Part shown: positions 1 through 6,789 of the stretch, one piece after another | How the letters are laid out: each line of letters opens with the position of its first letter | How positions within the stretch are numbered: the stretch's first letter is position 1 | DNA from: Porticoccus sp. | Lineage (GTDB): Bacteria; Pseudomonadota; Gammaproteobacteria; Pseudomonadales; Porticoccaceae | Reading direction: 5' to 3' | Assembly: GCA_023263825.1 (NCBI GenBank) | Contig: JALQUJ010000226.1 | Location: 1-17,163 of the forward strand | DNA: 17,163 nt | The notes under the pieces: generated by a model | Seen by the model: only the letters and a program-made list of their open reading frames with translations | Databases searched by the model: none | Told to the model about the DNA's origin: nothing | Translations under genes and position numbers: made by a program

Positions 1-856
1 AGGTGCACGTGTTAAGGCAACCGTTACCAGCCTCACTGATTACGGTTGTTTTGCAGAGTTGGAAGATGGTGTTGAAGGTCTGGTACACGTATCTGAAATG
101 GATTGGACTAACAAAAACATACACCCATCCAAAGTTGTTCAGTTGGGTGATGAAGTAGAAGTAATGATTCTGGATATCGATGAAGAGCGTCGTCGTATTT
201 CTCTGGGTATTAAACAGTGCTTCATGAACCCATGGGGTGAGTTCGGTACGACTCATGCTAAAGGCGAAAAAATCACGGGTAATATCAAGTCTATTACTGA
301 CTTCGGTATCTTTATCGGCCTTAATGGTGGCATTGACGGTTTGATTCATCTCTCTGATATTTCTTGGGATGAAGTGGGTGAAGAAGCTGTCCGGAACTAT
401 AAGAAAGGCGATGAAGTTGAAACAGTCATTCTGTCAATTGACACGGAAAGAGAGCGTATTTCTCTGGGTATGAAACAATTGTCTGATGATCCTTTCTCTA
501 GCTATGTGACTGAGAATGATAAAGGCACGATTGTTACTGGTACCATTAAAGAAGTGGATGCCAAAGGTGCAGTTGTTGTTTTGAGTGAAGGCGTAGAAGC
601 ACAATTGAAAGCTTCTGAACTTTCACGTGAGAAAGTAGAAGATGCAAGCAAGGTTCTGAATGAAGGCGAAGAAGTAGAGGCTAAAATTGTTAATGTGGAT
701 CGGAAGAACCGCACAATTAACCTTTCTATCAAAGCTAAGGACGTCGCAGAAGAAAAAGCGGCGATTAAAGAGCATAAAAAGTCTGAAACGGATAACATTT
801 CCCCAACGACTATTGGTGATTTGATCAAAGCTCAGATGGACACAAAAGAGAAGTAA
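1..856 (+). CDS. rpsA: 30S ribosomal protein S1, C-terminal part (5' end outside window)
   Basis: The reading frame is open from base 2 and ends with TAA at 854-856, giving about 284 residues of a protein that is normally about 557. S1 binds mRNA on the 30S subunit and helps load messages that have structured or weak leaders. Three S1 (OB-fold) repeats are visible, matching E. coli repeats 4, 5 and 6: they open with GARVKATVTSLTDYGCF, GEKITGNIKSITDFGIF and GTIVTGTIKEVDAKGAV. The near-invariant stretches HVSEMDWTNKNIHPSKVV and HLSDISW are intact. The internal TTG at 59 is not a start, because homology runs to the window edge. The acidic, lysine-rich tail is typical. The gene lies directly upstream of ihfB, the usual order in gammaproteobacteria. 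Identity is certain; only the N-terminal half is unseen. Confidence 0.97.
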   Translation, partial: GARVKATVTSLTDYGCFAELEDGVEGLVHVSEMDWTNKNIHPSKVVQLGDEVEVMILDIDEERRRISLGIKQCFMNPWGEFGTTHAKGEKITGNIKSITDFGIFIGLNGGIDGLIHLSDISWDEVGEEAVRNYKKGDEVETVILSIDTERERISLGMKQLSDDPFSSYVTENDKGTIVTGTIKEVDAKGAVVVLSEGVEAQLKASELSREKVEDASKVLNEGEEVEAKIVNVDRKNRTINLSIKAKDVAEEKAAIKEHKKSETDNISPTTIGDLIKAQMDTKEK

Positions 857-859
857 TGG

Positions 860-896
860 TTAGATTAGGGGTAGTAATGATATTACCCCTATCTAA
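860..896 (+). other. Hairpin between rpsA and ihfB
   Basis: TTAGAT-T-AGGGGTA (860-873) pairs with TACCCCTATCTAA (884-896), giving 13 base pairs with one bulged T and a 10-nt loop. It starts four bases after the rpsA stop codon. No T-run follows, so it is not a standard intrinsic terminator. It could protect the 3' end of the rpsA mRNA, be a processing site, or partly uncouple ihfB from rpsA. Confidence 0.5.
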
Positions 897-920
897 TACA
901 TAGTTAGCTAATAAAAAATT

Positions 921-1214
921 ATGACAAAATCAGAATTGATCGATCATATTGTGACTCAACAAGATCAGCTTCCGCCCAAGGATGTTGAGCTTGCTGTAAA
1001 AATGATTCTCGAGCGTATGGCACAATCACTTGTGAATAATGACCGGATTGAAATAAGGGGCTTTGGTAGTTTCTGTCTTCATTATCGTGCACCACGTATA
1101 GGTCGTAATCCAAAAACAGGTGATTCTGTGGAGTTATCTGGAAAATCAGTTCCTTACTTCAAACCAGGAAAAGAGCTTAGAGAAAGGGTGAATGATAGCC
1201 TGATAAAAAGCTAA
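921..1214 (+). CDS. ihfB: Integration host factor subunit beta
   Basis: This 97-residue protein is a member of the HU/IHF family. It pairs with IHF alpha to form the nucleoid protein that bends DNA sharply at specific sites in promoters, origins and recombination sites. The N-terminal MTKSELIDHI, the FGSF core and the beta-arm signature GRNPKTGDSVEL (about residues 61-74), followed by VPYFKPGKELRERV, mark it as the IHF beta type rather than HU. E. coli IHF beta has 94 residues, so the length is normal. The ATG at 921 is the family start, although the Shine-Dalgarno sequence is poor (an A-rich stretch), so S1-dependent initiation is plausible. It is followed by a clear terminator at 1277-1308. 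Confidence 0.96.
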   Translation: MTKSELIDHIVTQQDQLPPKDVELAVKMILERMAQSLVNNDRIEIRGFGSFCLHYRAPRIGRNPKTGDSVELSGKSVPYFKPGKELRERVNDSLIKS

Positions 1215-1231
1215 TACTATTGGTGAGAAGT

Positions 1232-1254
1232 TTGGTCTCGATAATCGAGGTCAA
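1232..1254. other. 23-nt near-perfect dyad downstream of ihfB
   Basis: TTGGTCTCGAT and ATCGAGGTCAA flank a single central A. The inner CTCGAT/ATCGAG arms are exact inverted repeats, and the two remaining positions would be G-U pairs in RNA, so all 11 positions can pair except those in the tight turn. It lies between the ihfB stop and the ihfB terminator, so it may be a 3'UTR hairpin or a DNA operator. No function is assigned. Confidence 0.35.
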
Positions 1255-1276
1255 GAGCGACAACTTTGGTTACAAT

Positions 1277-1308
1277 AAACGGCAAGGCATATGGCTTGCC
1301 GTTTTTTT
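1277..1308 (+). terminator. Intrinsic terminator after ihfB
   Basis: AAACGGCAAG (1277-1286) pairs with CTTGCCGTTT (1295-1304) around an 8-nt loop, and a seven-T run follows the GC-rich stem (1302-1308). It separates ihfB from lapA, so lapA should have its own promoter in 1309-1349. I see no convincing sigma-70 boxes there. Confidence 0.85.
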
Positions 1309-1349
1309 ATGGAAATTTTTTTAGGGTGGAGTAGGTAGGGTAACTGGAA

Positions 1350-1649
1350 ATGGCATTACTAAAAAAGCTTTGGTGGCTTCTCATAGCGATTGCTGCTATC
1401 TGGTTGGGTATATGGGTAGTTGTTGATAATCCAGACCCTGTAGCATTTACGTTATTTGGTTTTGAAACAAAACCCCTTCCGGGAGGATTATGGTTTTTGG
1501 CAACATTTGCCGTTGGTTGTGTCGTAGCTCTAGTGGCCAGCTCTCCGGCTCTTGTTAAACTAAATCACCGCGTAAGGCGTTTGAACAAGCAATTAATCAA
1601 AATAAAAGCGTCTACAGTAAAAAATACTGATGCTGTAAAAATAGACTAG
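1350..1649 (+). CDS. lapA: Lipopolysaccharide assembly protein A (DUF1049)
   Basis: This 99-residue inner-membrane protein has two predicted membrane segments, at about residues 6-26 and 45-65, joined by a short periplasmic loop, and a basic cytoplasmic tail. The N-terminal membrane segment with its WVVVDNPDPVAF motif is typical of the LapA/YciS (DUF1049) family. In E. coli, LapA works with LapB in controlling LPS synthesis through FtsH-dependent turnover of LpxC. Here it is followed 10 bases later by lapB, the same pair as in E. coli, so the two are almost certainly one transcript. The ATG at 1350 has only a weak Shine-Dalgarno sequence (CTGGAA). Confidence 0.9.
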   Translation: MALLKKLWWLLIAIAAIWLGIWVVVDNPDPVAFTLFGFETKPLPGGLWFLATFAVGCVVALVASSPALVKLNHRVRRLNKQLIKIKASTVKNTDAVKID

Positions 1650-1659
1650 TTTGATTTAA

Positions 1660-2871
1660 ATGATGTTTGACGGTCTATACTCTCAAGGGTTATACATTGG
1701 TGTTTTACTATTATTAGCTCTTGTGGCATGGTTTTTAGGCCGTGCCAGCGGTTTTCGGCAGGCGCAGAAAAAACCAAATGCGGAATTAGCAAAACACTAT
1801 TTTCAGGGTGTAAATTTTCTTCTTAATGAACAACCCGATCAAGCGATTGATGTTTTTATTCGATCTGTAGAAGTAACGCCTCAAACACTAGAAACGCATC
1901 TATCTCTCGGTAATTTGATGCGGCAAAAAGGCGAAGTAGATCGAGCCATTCGAGTGCATCAAAATTTACTTTCTCGTCCTAACCTTAATCCCCAACAAGT
2001 TCGACAAGCGCACCTTGAGTTGGCAAGAGATTACCTTAAAGCCGGATTGTTTGACCGTGCGGAGCGCCTTTTCCTTGAGTTGGTAGAAGATTCTTTAGGG
2101 GATATTAGGCAGCAGTCATTGCGACACCTGGTACAAATTTATAGAAATGAACAGGAATGGGAAAAAGCCATACGCGCCGCCAGCATGATGGAAAAAAAGC
2201 TCTTTGGTCATGCAAAAGAGGAACTGGCTGTTGAGCAGGCTCATTTTTGTTGTGAACTTGCGGAGCAAGCTAAAGAAAGAGGGGATAACATCGATGTAAG
2301 ACGTCATTTAAAGTCGGCTCTAAAATTTAATAAAAACTCTGCCAGAGCCAATATTCTCTGGGGAGATCAGGAGATGCTTGCTCTTAATTATGGCAAAGCA
2401 CTTAAACGGTTTCGACAGGTTCCCAAACAACAACCAGATTGTTTACCTCAAATCCTTGATAAGGTACGCCGTTGCTACGATGAATTAGATGACTACGATG
2501 GTTTGTTAAAACAATTGACCCTTTGGCTACGAGAATATCCTAGTAGTAGCATGCTAAAGGCTACTGTTGAGGTTGTAAGCAGTAAAGAGGGTGAAGAACA
2601 AGGGTCAGAGTTCCTGATTAAACACCTCAAAGCGATGCCTTCTATTAAGGGTGTAAACACCTTATTGGAGATGCAGATGTCGCGAATAGAGACGGAATCA
2701 GTAAAGGAAAATTTATCTTTGCTAAAAAATATTCTAGGGTCTATGGATTTAACTCAAGCCACTTATCGGTGTACTCAATGTGGTTTTAAGGGCGCTCACC
2801 TTCACTGGTTGTGTCCCCAATGTCAGAATTGGGAAACTATCAGGCCTACCAGGGGTATGATGGCTGAATAG
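1660..2871 (+). CDS. lapB: Lipopolysaccharide assembly protein B, TPR and rubredoxin-like protein
   Basis: The 403 residues compare with 389 in E. coli LapB (YciM). An N-terminal membrane anchor (about residues 8-26) is followed by an array of TPR helices (about 45-350, for example the HYFQGVNFLLNEQPDQAIDVF and AHLELARDYLKAGLFDRAERL regions). A C-terminal rubredoxin-like metal knuckle has cysteines at 371, 374, 385 and 388 in two CxxC pairs. LapB is the cytoplasm-facing adaptor that directs FtsH to LpxC and so sets the LPS level. Two consecutive ATG codons (1660, 1663) are possible starts. It pairs with lapA upstream and precedes pyrF, as in E. coli. Confidence 0.95.
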   Translation: MMFDGLYSQGLYIGVLLLLALVAWFLGRASGFRQAQKKPNAELAKHYFQGVNFLLNEQPDQAIDVFIRSVEVTPQTLETHLSLGNLMRQKGEVDRAIRVHQNLLSRPNLNPQQVRQAHLELARDYLKAGLFDRAERLFLELVEDSLGDIRQQSLRHLVQIYRNEQEWEKAIRAASMMEKKLFGHAKEELAVEQAHFCCELAEQAKERGDNIDVRRHLKSALKFNKNSARANILWGDQEMLALNYGKALKRFRQVPKQQPDCLPQILDKVRRCYDELDDYDGLLKQLTLWLREYPSSSMLKATVEVVSSKEGEEQGSEFLIKHLKAMPSIKGVNTLLEMQMSRIETESVKENLSLLKNILGSMDLTQATYRCTQCGFKGAHLHWLCPQCQNWETIRPTRGMMAE

Positions 2872-2922
2872 TTTGTGTAAAAAAATTTAACTCCCCCAAC
2901 TATGTGTAGCGAAGGTTTTAAA

Positions 2923-2940
2923 ATGACTGGCGCTCAATGA
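2923..2940 (+). promoter_or_regulatory. Possible 5-codon leader ORF overlapping the pyrF start
   Basis: ATG ACT GGC GCT CAA TGA starts at 2923 with GAAGG (2911-2915) seven bases upstream, and its TGA overlaps the pyrF ATG as ATGA. The pyrF ATG at 2937 has no good Shine-Dalgarno sequence of its own, so ribosomes finishing this mini-ORF could reinitiate on pyrF. A five-codon ORF can arise by chance, so this is tentative. Confidence 0.25.
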
Positions 2941-2966
2941 ATAACTCAATTATGAATAATTCAATA
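2937..2966 (+). repeat. 15-bp tandem duplication at the pyrF start
   Basis: The copies ATGAATAACTCAATT and ATGAATAATTCAATA match at 13 of 15 positions. The duplication is in frame and doubles the start codon and the peptide MNNSI. Confidence 0.8.
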
Positions 2967-3665
2967 ACAAATGATTTAAAAGTAATCGTCGCGCTGGACT
3001 ACAACAATCCAGCATTAGCCAATCAATTCGTGGATTCAATTTGCCCAAATCTATGCAAATTAAAGGTAGGTAAAGAATTATTTACCCTTGCGGGCCCTGA
3101 GTTCGTAAAAGGCCTTGTTAATAAAGGCTTCGATGTTTTCCTCGACCTCAAATTTCATGATATTCCTAATACTGTATCAAGTGCTGTAAAGGCTGCTGCT
3201 GACCTTGGTGTATGGATGACGGATATTCATGCCTCAGGTGGTTGTCGTATGATGGAAGGAGCAAGAAATGCTCTAGAGCAGTGCGGTAGTGATATGCTGT
3301 TGATTGCGGTAACCGTATTAACGAGTTTTGATCAAAATGACATGGATGAACTGGGCCTTTATTGCAGCCCAGAAGAGCAGGTTCATAGATTAGCTGCATT
3401 AGCTAAAAGCTCGGGTATGAATGGTGTTGTCTCTTCCGCAATGGAAGCCAAGGGGTTGAGACAGGCATTAGGTGATGAATTTACGCTGGTAACACCAGGC
3501 ATTCGCCCTGCTTCAGCAGCTGGAGATGATCAGCGTAGAGTGGTTACACCGTCTCAAGCAATAGCTAATGGAAGTAGTTATTTGGTCATAGGAAGACCTA
3601 TTACTCAATCTGAAAATCCCGTTGCAACATTACTTGAGATTAACAAGGAAATTTCGCAAAATTAG
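2937..3665 (+). CDS. pyrF: Orotidine 5'-phosphate decarboxylase
   Basis: This 242-residue cytosolic enzyme decarboxylates OMP to UMP, the last step of de novo pyrimidine synthesis. The catalytic Asp-Lys-Asp signature DLKFHDIPNT is present (D70, K72, D75). The strand-1 VALD (D21), the lysine of KVG (K43), TPGIRP and the phosphate-binding GRPIT near the C-terminus are also present, so the enzyme should be active. The start is ambiguous: residues 1-5 and 6-10 are both MNNSI, encoded by a near-exact 15-base tandem repeat, so 2937 and 2952 are both possible. E. coli PyrF has 245 residues. The gene follows lapAB and ends in its own terminator. Confidence 0.96.
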   Translation: MNNSIMNNSITNDLKVIVALDYNNPALANQFVDSICPNLCKLKVGKELFTLAGPEFVKGLVNKGFDVFLDLKFHDIPNTVSSAVKAAADLGVWMTDIHASGGCRMMEGARNALEQCGSDMLLIAVTVLTSFDQNDMDELGLYCSPEEQVHRLAALAKSSGMNGVVSSAMEAKGLRQALGDEFTLVTPGIRPASAAGDDQRRVVTPSQAIANGSSYLVIGRPITQSENPVATLLEINKEISQN

Positions 3666-3671
3666 TGTCAG

Positions 3672-3695
3672 CGGTACATGGAGTACCGTTTTTTT
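3672..3695 (+). terminator. Intrinsic terminator after pyrF
   Basis: CGGTAC (3672-3677) pairs with GTACCG (3683-3688) over a 5-nt loop, followed by seven T (3689-3695). It begins just after the pyrF stop codon. The next gene starts only 37 bases later, so that gene relies on readthrough or on a promoter overlapping this terminator. Confidence 0.8.
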
Positions 3696-3732
3696 AATGA
3701 AATGGAGTGTCTTTAGGCACAAGGAGTTCAAT

Positions 3733-4041
3733 ATGCAACAGGTAAAAAACTTTACCAAAATTCTATTGTTATCTTTTGTTACTTTTTTTCCGTTATGGCA
3801 CACATCAGCTATTGATGCTGATAGTCCAGTGGAAAAAGTGGTATCGACTATTAATATCAATACAGCAAGCGCTCAAGAATTATCCGATGGGCTTAATGGA
3901 GTAGGTATAAAGCGAGCAGAAAAGATTGTTCAATATCGCGAAGCCCATGGAGATTTTTCATCAGTTGAACAGCTGATTGCTGTAAAAGGTATTGGAGAAA
4001 AAGTTCTAGAAAAAAATAAATCACACATAGTAGTCAAATAG
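3733..4041 (+). CDS. Secreted helix-hairpin-helix protein, ComEA-like
   Basis: The ATG at 3733 is chosen over earlier in-frame codons because a strong AAGGAG (3721-3726) lies six bases upstream and the resulting 102-residue protein starts with a signal peptide (basic MQQVKNFTK, then a hydrophobic segment to about residue 20, possible cleavage near HTSA). The mature part holds a ComEA-type (HhH)2 domain at about residues 40-101: INTASAQEL, then GVGIKRAEKIVQYR, then VKGIGEKVLEK. Such domains bind the DNA backbone without sequence specificity. In competent bacteria ComEA pulls DNA into the periplasm, but many gammaproteobacteria carry short homologues whose competence role is unproven. It lies between two terminators as a single-gene unit. 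Confidence 0.88.
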   Translation: MQQVKNFTKILLLSFVTFFPLWHTSAIDADSPVEKVVSTININTASAQELSDGLNGVGIKRAEKIVQYREAHGDFSSVEQLIAVKGIGEKVLEKNKSHIVVK

Positions 4042-4062
4042 TAAACTTCTATGAGGTTCCTT

Positions 4063-4092
4063 AAGGCCAATCTTGATAGATCGGCCTTTTTT
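4063..4092 (+). terminator. Intrinsic terminator after the ComEA-like gene
   Basis: AAGGCC-A-ATCT (4063-4073) pairs with AGAT-C-GGCCTT (4078-4088) over the loop TGAT with one A-C mismatch, and a six-T run (4087-4092) follows. It marks the right edge of the housekeeping block. Confidence 0.85.
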
Positions 4093-4166
4093 GTTATTTT
4101 TCAGTTTATTTTCATACCAAGTCACGCAATAATGAGTAGAACAACTACTGATGTAATAGGCCACTA

Positions 4167-4625
4167 ATGAAAAGTTGCCTTCAAGGCTATATCAATTTTC
4201 TGGAATCTCTTAGTCCCGATAACGTAGAGCAGCTATATGAATATGTAGCGGAAGGGATTGTTTTTTCAGATCCTTTTAATAAGATTTCTGGTTCAAAGGC
4301 ATATGTTGACCTATTGAAAGACATGTTTGAAAAGCTTGATGATGTACAATTTACGGTTTATGAATCGTTATATCAGGAAAAAGATCAGTTATCGGGTAAT
4401 TTAGAAAATAATAATACGGCTTATCTCTATTGGAACTTTTCGGCAAATTCAGGTGCTACGGGTAAGCTAAATTTTGATGGTTCTAGTCGATTAGTGTTTA
4501 ATCAGGATGGAAAAATTAGCTCCCATCAAGACTTTTGGGATGGATTGGCTGTCTTTCAGAAAATTCCGATATTGGGCGCTGTTCTACGAATTATTAAAAA
4601 CAAAGTGAGTGCTCATAAAGACTAA
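4167..4625 (+). CDS. SnoaL-like / NTF2-fold protein, function unknown
   Basis: This 152-residue cytosolic protein has the layout of the SnoaL/NTF2-like superfamily: an N-terminal helix (YINFLESLSPDNVEQLYEYV), the typical FSDPFN turn (about residues 34-39), a helix with LLKDMFEKLDDV, then curved beta strands ending in FDGSSRLVFNQDGKISSHQDFWD (about 105-125). The fold forms a deep pocket and serves as a small-ligand enzyme or binding protein; nothing here fixes the ligand. It faces the Cfa-like operon convergently. Its 74-base upstream gap (4093-4166) has no TGATCY-N16-CGTA site and no sigma-70 promoter I would stand behind. Membership in the neighbouring stress regulon is therefore by position only. 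Confidence 0.75.
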   Translation: MKSCLQGYINFLESLSPDNVEQLYEYVAEGIVFSDPFNKISGSKAYVDLLKDMFEKLDDVQFTVYESLYQEKDQLSGNLENNNTAYLYWNFSANSGATGKLNFDGSSRLVFNQDGKISSHQDFWDGLAVFQKIPILGAVLRIIKNKVSAHKD

Positions 4626-4632
4626 TCAAAAT

Positions 4633-4687
4633 GGTTAGCTACTAATTTTTTAGTTGAAGCCCCACCAACCAGCTTAGCCTTTTTTTA
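4633..4687 (+). terminator. Possible long-loop terminator after the SnoaL-like gene
   Basis: GGTTAGCT (4633-4640) can pair with AGCTTAGCC (4671-4679) with one bulge and one G-U pair. A seven-T run follows at 4680-4686, inside the 3' end of the opposing methyltransferase gene. The 30-nt loop holds a small inner dyad, ACTAA/TTAGT. The long loop makes this uncertain. Confidence 0.35.
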
Positions 4688-5930
4688 GTACAAATAAACC
4701 AACATCTATTGCACTTTGTTCAAATCCAGCCTGGCAGTATGCAAGGTAATATCGCCATATACGGTAAAATTTATCGTCAAAACTTTGTTTCGCTATAGTT
4801 GGCCAGCTAGCTTCAAATTTTTCCCACCAAAGAGAGAGTGTTCGTGCATAGTCTCTCCCAAACATCTGTTGGTATTCTAGGGTAAAACCGTGTTGGGTGA
4901 ACGTTCGTTTTAGGGCTTCAACACTTGGTAGCATACCGCCAGGAAAAATATAGCGTTGTATATAATCAGGGTTTTTCCGATAGCTATAAAAACGTTGATC
5001 ATCAATGGTAATAATTTGTAGTACAGCCTTGCCTTCTGGCTTGAGTATGCCATTCAGCTTTTTAAAATAGGTGTCCCAATTTTCTTCACCAACGGCCTCG
5101 AACATTTCTATTGAGACAACACCATCATATTGTCCTGATATATCGCGATAGTCCATTAGCTTGAGTTGAGCTTTGTGGTTTAATTCTTCAAGGGAAAGTT
5201 TTTTCTGGCCCCAGAGTAATTGCTGTTCAGACAGGGTTATCCCATCTACCTTGATATTTCTATGTTTTGTAGCTTGAGTGGCAAACTCACCCCAGCCGCA
5301 GCCAATTTCAATAATATGATCCGAGTCTCGTGGATTAAGTAGTTCCAGAATACGCTGATATTTCTCTTTTTGTGCCTCAACAAGTGTTTGTTCAGAATTT
5401 CTAAATAAGGCTGCCGAGTAAGTCATGCCAGGGTCTAGCCATTCTTTGAAAAAGTCATTGCCCAGATCATAGTGGGCAGCAATATTTCTACGGCTACCTT
5501 TTTTGGTATTGGCATTAGCTCGGTGTAACCGTTTGTATGGAAGTGAAGTCAGGTGACGGAGTTGTGTCGTCTTTTTAAGAATACCCTCATTGCGTAATGC
5601 CCATGTTATGACTTGATGTAAATTAGGGCTACTCCATTCATTATTTACATAGGCATCAGACCAGCCGTTAGCACCGTTTAACAAGAGCCTTAATAGGGGG
5701 CGCATTGTATGTAGAACAACAACAGCGCGTGGTTTCTGTGTGTTGTTGGTAGCATTGATCGTATTTGAACCAAATTGGTGGCGGTATTTGCTAGGAAAAA
5801 CAAGTTCTAAGGGGCCATGACAATCTTTTAAGGTGCGGTTTAAGCACTGAATAACTATACGTTCAATCCAAATTGGTTGATTATTTGAGTGATCTAACAC
5901 CGTTGGAGTCATAGGGTTAGAGAACTTCAT
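4674..5930 (-). CDS. Cfa-family SAM-dependent fatty acid methyltransferase (non-canonical cyclopropane synthase)
   Basis: This 418-residue protein compares with 382 in E. coli Cfa. An N-terminal lipid-binding region (to about residue 130) leads into the family signature HYDLGNDFF (153-161), SAM motif I IEIGCGWGEFA (207-217), GITLSEQQ, MFEAVGEENW (276-285), YIFPGGMLPS (327-336) and a C-terminal YYLAYC (394-399). Such enzymes move a methylene or methyl group from SAM to the double bond of phospholipid acyl chains at the membrane. Compared with E. coli Cfa as I recall it, the glutamate of MFE is kept (E278), but the YSC cysteine (C139) is alanine (A173) and the LLHTIG histidine (H266) is absent (LQIITI). 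Both are bicarbonate-site residues, so a product other than a cyclopropane is plausible. It is the last gene of a minus operon, overlapping the DUF1365 gene by 14 bases. GGAG lies 9 bases before its ATG. Confidence 0.88.
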   Translation of the reverse strand: MKFSNPMTPTVLDHSNNQPIWIERIVIQCLNRTLKDCHGPLELVFPSKYRHQFGSNTINATNNTQKPRAVVVLHTMRPLLRLLLNGANGWSDAYVNNEWSSPNLHQVITWALRNEGILKKTTQLRHLTSLPYKRLHRANANTKKGSRRNIAAHYDLGNDFFKEWLDPGMTYSAALFRNSEQTLVEAQKEKYQRILELLNPRDSDHIIEIGCGWGEFATQATKHRNIKVDGITLSEQQLLWGQKKLSLEELNHKAQLKLMDYRDISGQYDGVVSIEMFEAVGEENWDTYFKKLNGILKPEGKAVLQIITIDDQRFYSYRKNPDYIQRYIFPGGMLPSVEALKRTFTQHGFTLEYQQMFGRDYARTLSLWWEKFEASWPTIAKQSFDDKFYRIWRYYLAYCQAGFEQSAIDVGLFVLKKG

Positions 5931-6789
5931 GGTGAGTAACTCCGTGATTATCTTTCCAGCTTAAACTGTAAACTGACTCTTTTTTATTTCGGGGTTGTAG
6001 TGACATTCCTTTTAGCCATAGCCTTGCTGCCTCCCAATGAATGGCAGTAATAACCTTAAGTGTCATTAAGGGATGGGATATAAAAAGCCCTAATAATTTC
6101 GCATCAGATAAGCTTTCTTTTTTACCGGTGAAAAGCGCATTTAATATTTTTTTGCTTGGTTTGGATGAACTGTTTGATCCCCAATGGTTGTGTGTAGAGC
6201 TTTTTTTGGAGCAATTACTATTTGTAGACTCTTGTTGCTGAATACAAATACTGACTTTTTCTTCTGGGGGAACGATACGAAAACTGTAATTCGTTGCCAT
6301 TGGCATAAAGGGGCTGACGTGAAGCTGCTTGTTGCTGAAATGTCTTATGGTCGTTGATGTATTTTCTTCTACAGGAAGCAGATAAGTATGTCTTTTCCCA
6401 AAGGTATTACTGACTTCATAGAGGATTACTTGCAATTCTTTATCTTCGTTATAACAAAAATAAACACTCAGAGGGTTAAATACATAACCCAGTATCCTCG
6501 GATAGCAAAGCAGGGTGATTTTTGAAGATGCATAACCGTAGCCATGTTGGCTAAGTATTTCTGTTATCTGATCTTTGAGGTTTTTATTACCTTTACCGTG
6601 ATCTTTTTCATGAAAAGAGAAAAGGTTAAAACGATTGAGTGAGAAAAGCCTTAGCTTTTTATCTAGCACATGTAGTTCGTCTAAATCCAGGCAAAAAGAA
6701 AATACACGATAAATAAAACGGTGTTTTTTTGGCTGAAATCGATGGTGCATAACCACACCTTTGTATATCGAAGAGCTCAATTTAAACAA
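5917..6789 (-). CDS. DUF1365 family protein
   Basis: This protein has about 290 residues and unknown biochemistry. The family opening is seen as SSIYKGVVMHHRFQPKKHRF followed by YRVFSFCLDLDEL. Later blocks read LLCYPRILGYVFNPLSVYFCY (the GYVFNPLS signature), YEVSNTFGKRHTY, and HVSPFMPM. DUF1365 (COG3496) is found almost always between a COG2907 FAD protein and a Cfa-like methyltransferase, as here, so it is probably a partner in lipid modification. I prefer a TTG start at 6789: GGGG lies seven bases upstream, the family motif then begins near residue 6, and the overlap with the preceding gene is only 8 bases. The upstream ATG at 6828 would add 13 residues, has no Shine-Dalgarno sequence and overlaps the neighbour by 47 bases. 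A serine/asparagine-rich insert of about 25 residues near the C-terminal third looks like an unstructured loop. Confidence 0.85.
   Translation of the reverse strand: MFKLSSSIYKGVVMHHRFQPKKHRFIYRVFSFCLDLDELHVLDKKLRLFSLNRFNLFSFHEKDHGKGNKNLKDQITEILSQHGYGYASSKITLLCYPRILGYVFNPLSVYFCYNEDKELQVILYEVSNTFGKRHTYLLPVEENTSTTIRHFSNKQLHVSPFMPMATNYSFRIVPPEEKVSICIQQQESTNSNCSKKSSTHNHWGSNSSSKPSKKILNALFTGKKESLSDAKLLGLFISHPLMTLKVITAIHWEAARLWLKGMSLQPRNKKESVYSLSWKDNHGVTHHEVL

Noticed and set aside
502..828. Minus-strand ORF across rpsA, and the other shadow ORFs (for example 919-1113, 2116-2307, 6041-6241, 8985-9227, 16359-16622)
   Set aside because: They lie wholly inside well-identified genes in other frames and read as low-complexity or unrelated peptides.
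4093..4166. A regulon promoter for the SnoaL-like gene
   Set aside because: TGATAG at 4074-4079 resembles the -35, but no CGTA lies 16 bases downstream and it sits inside the terminator stem.
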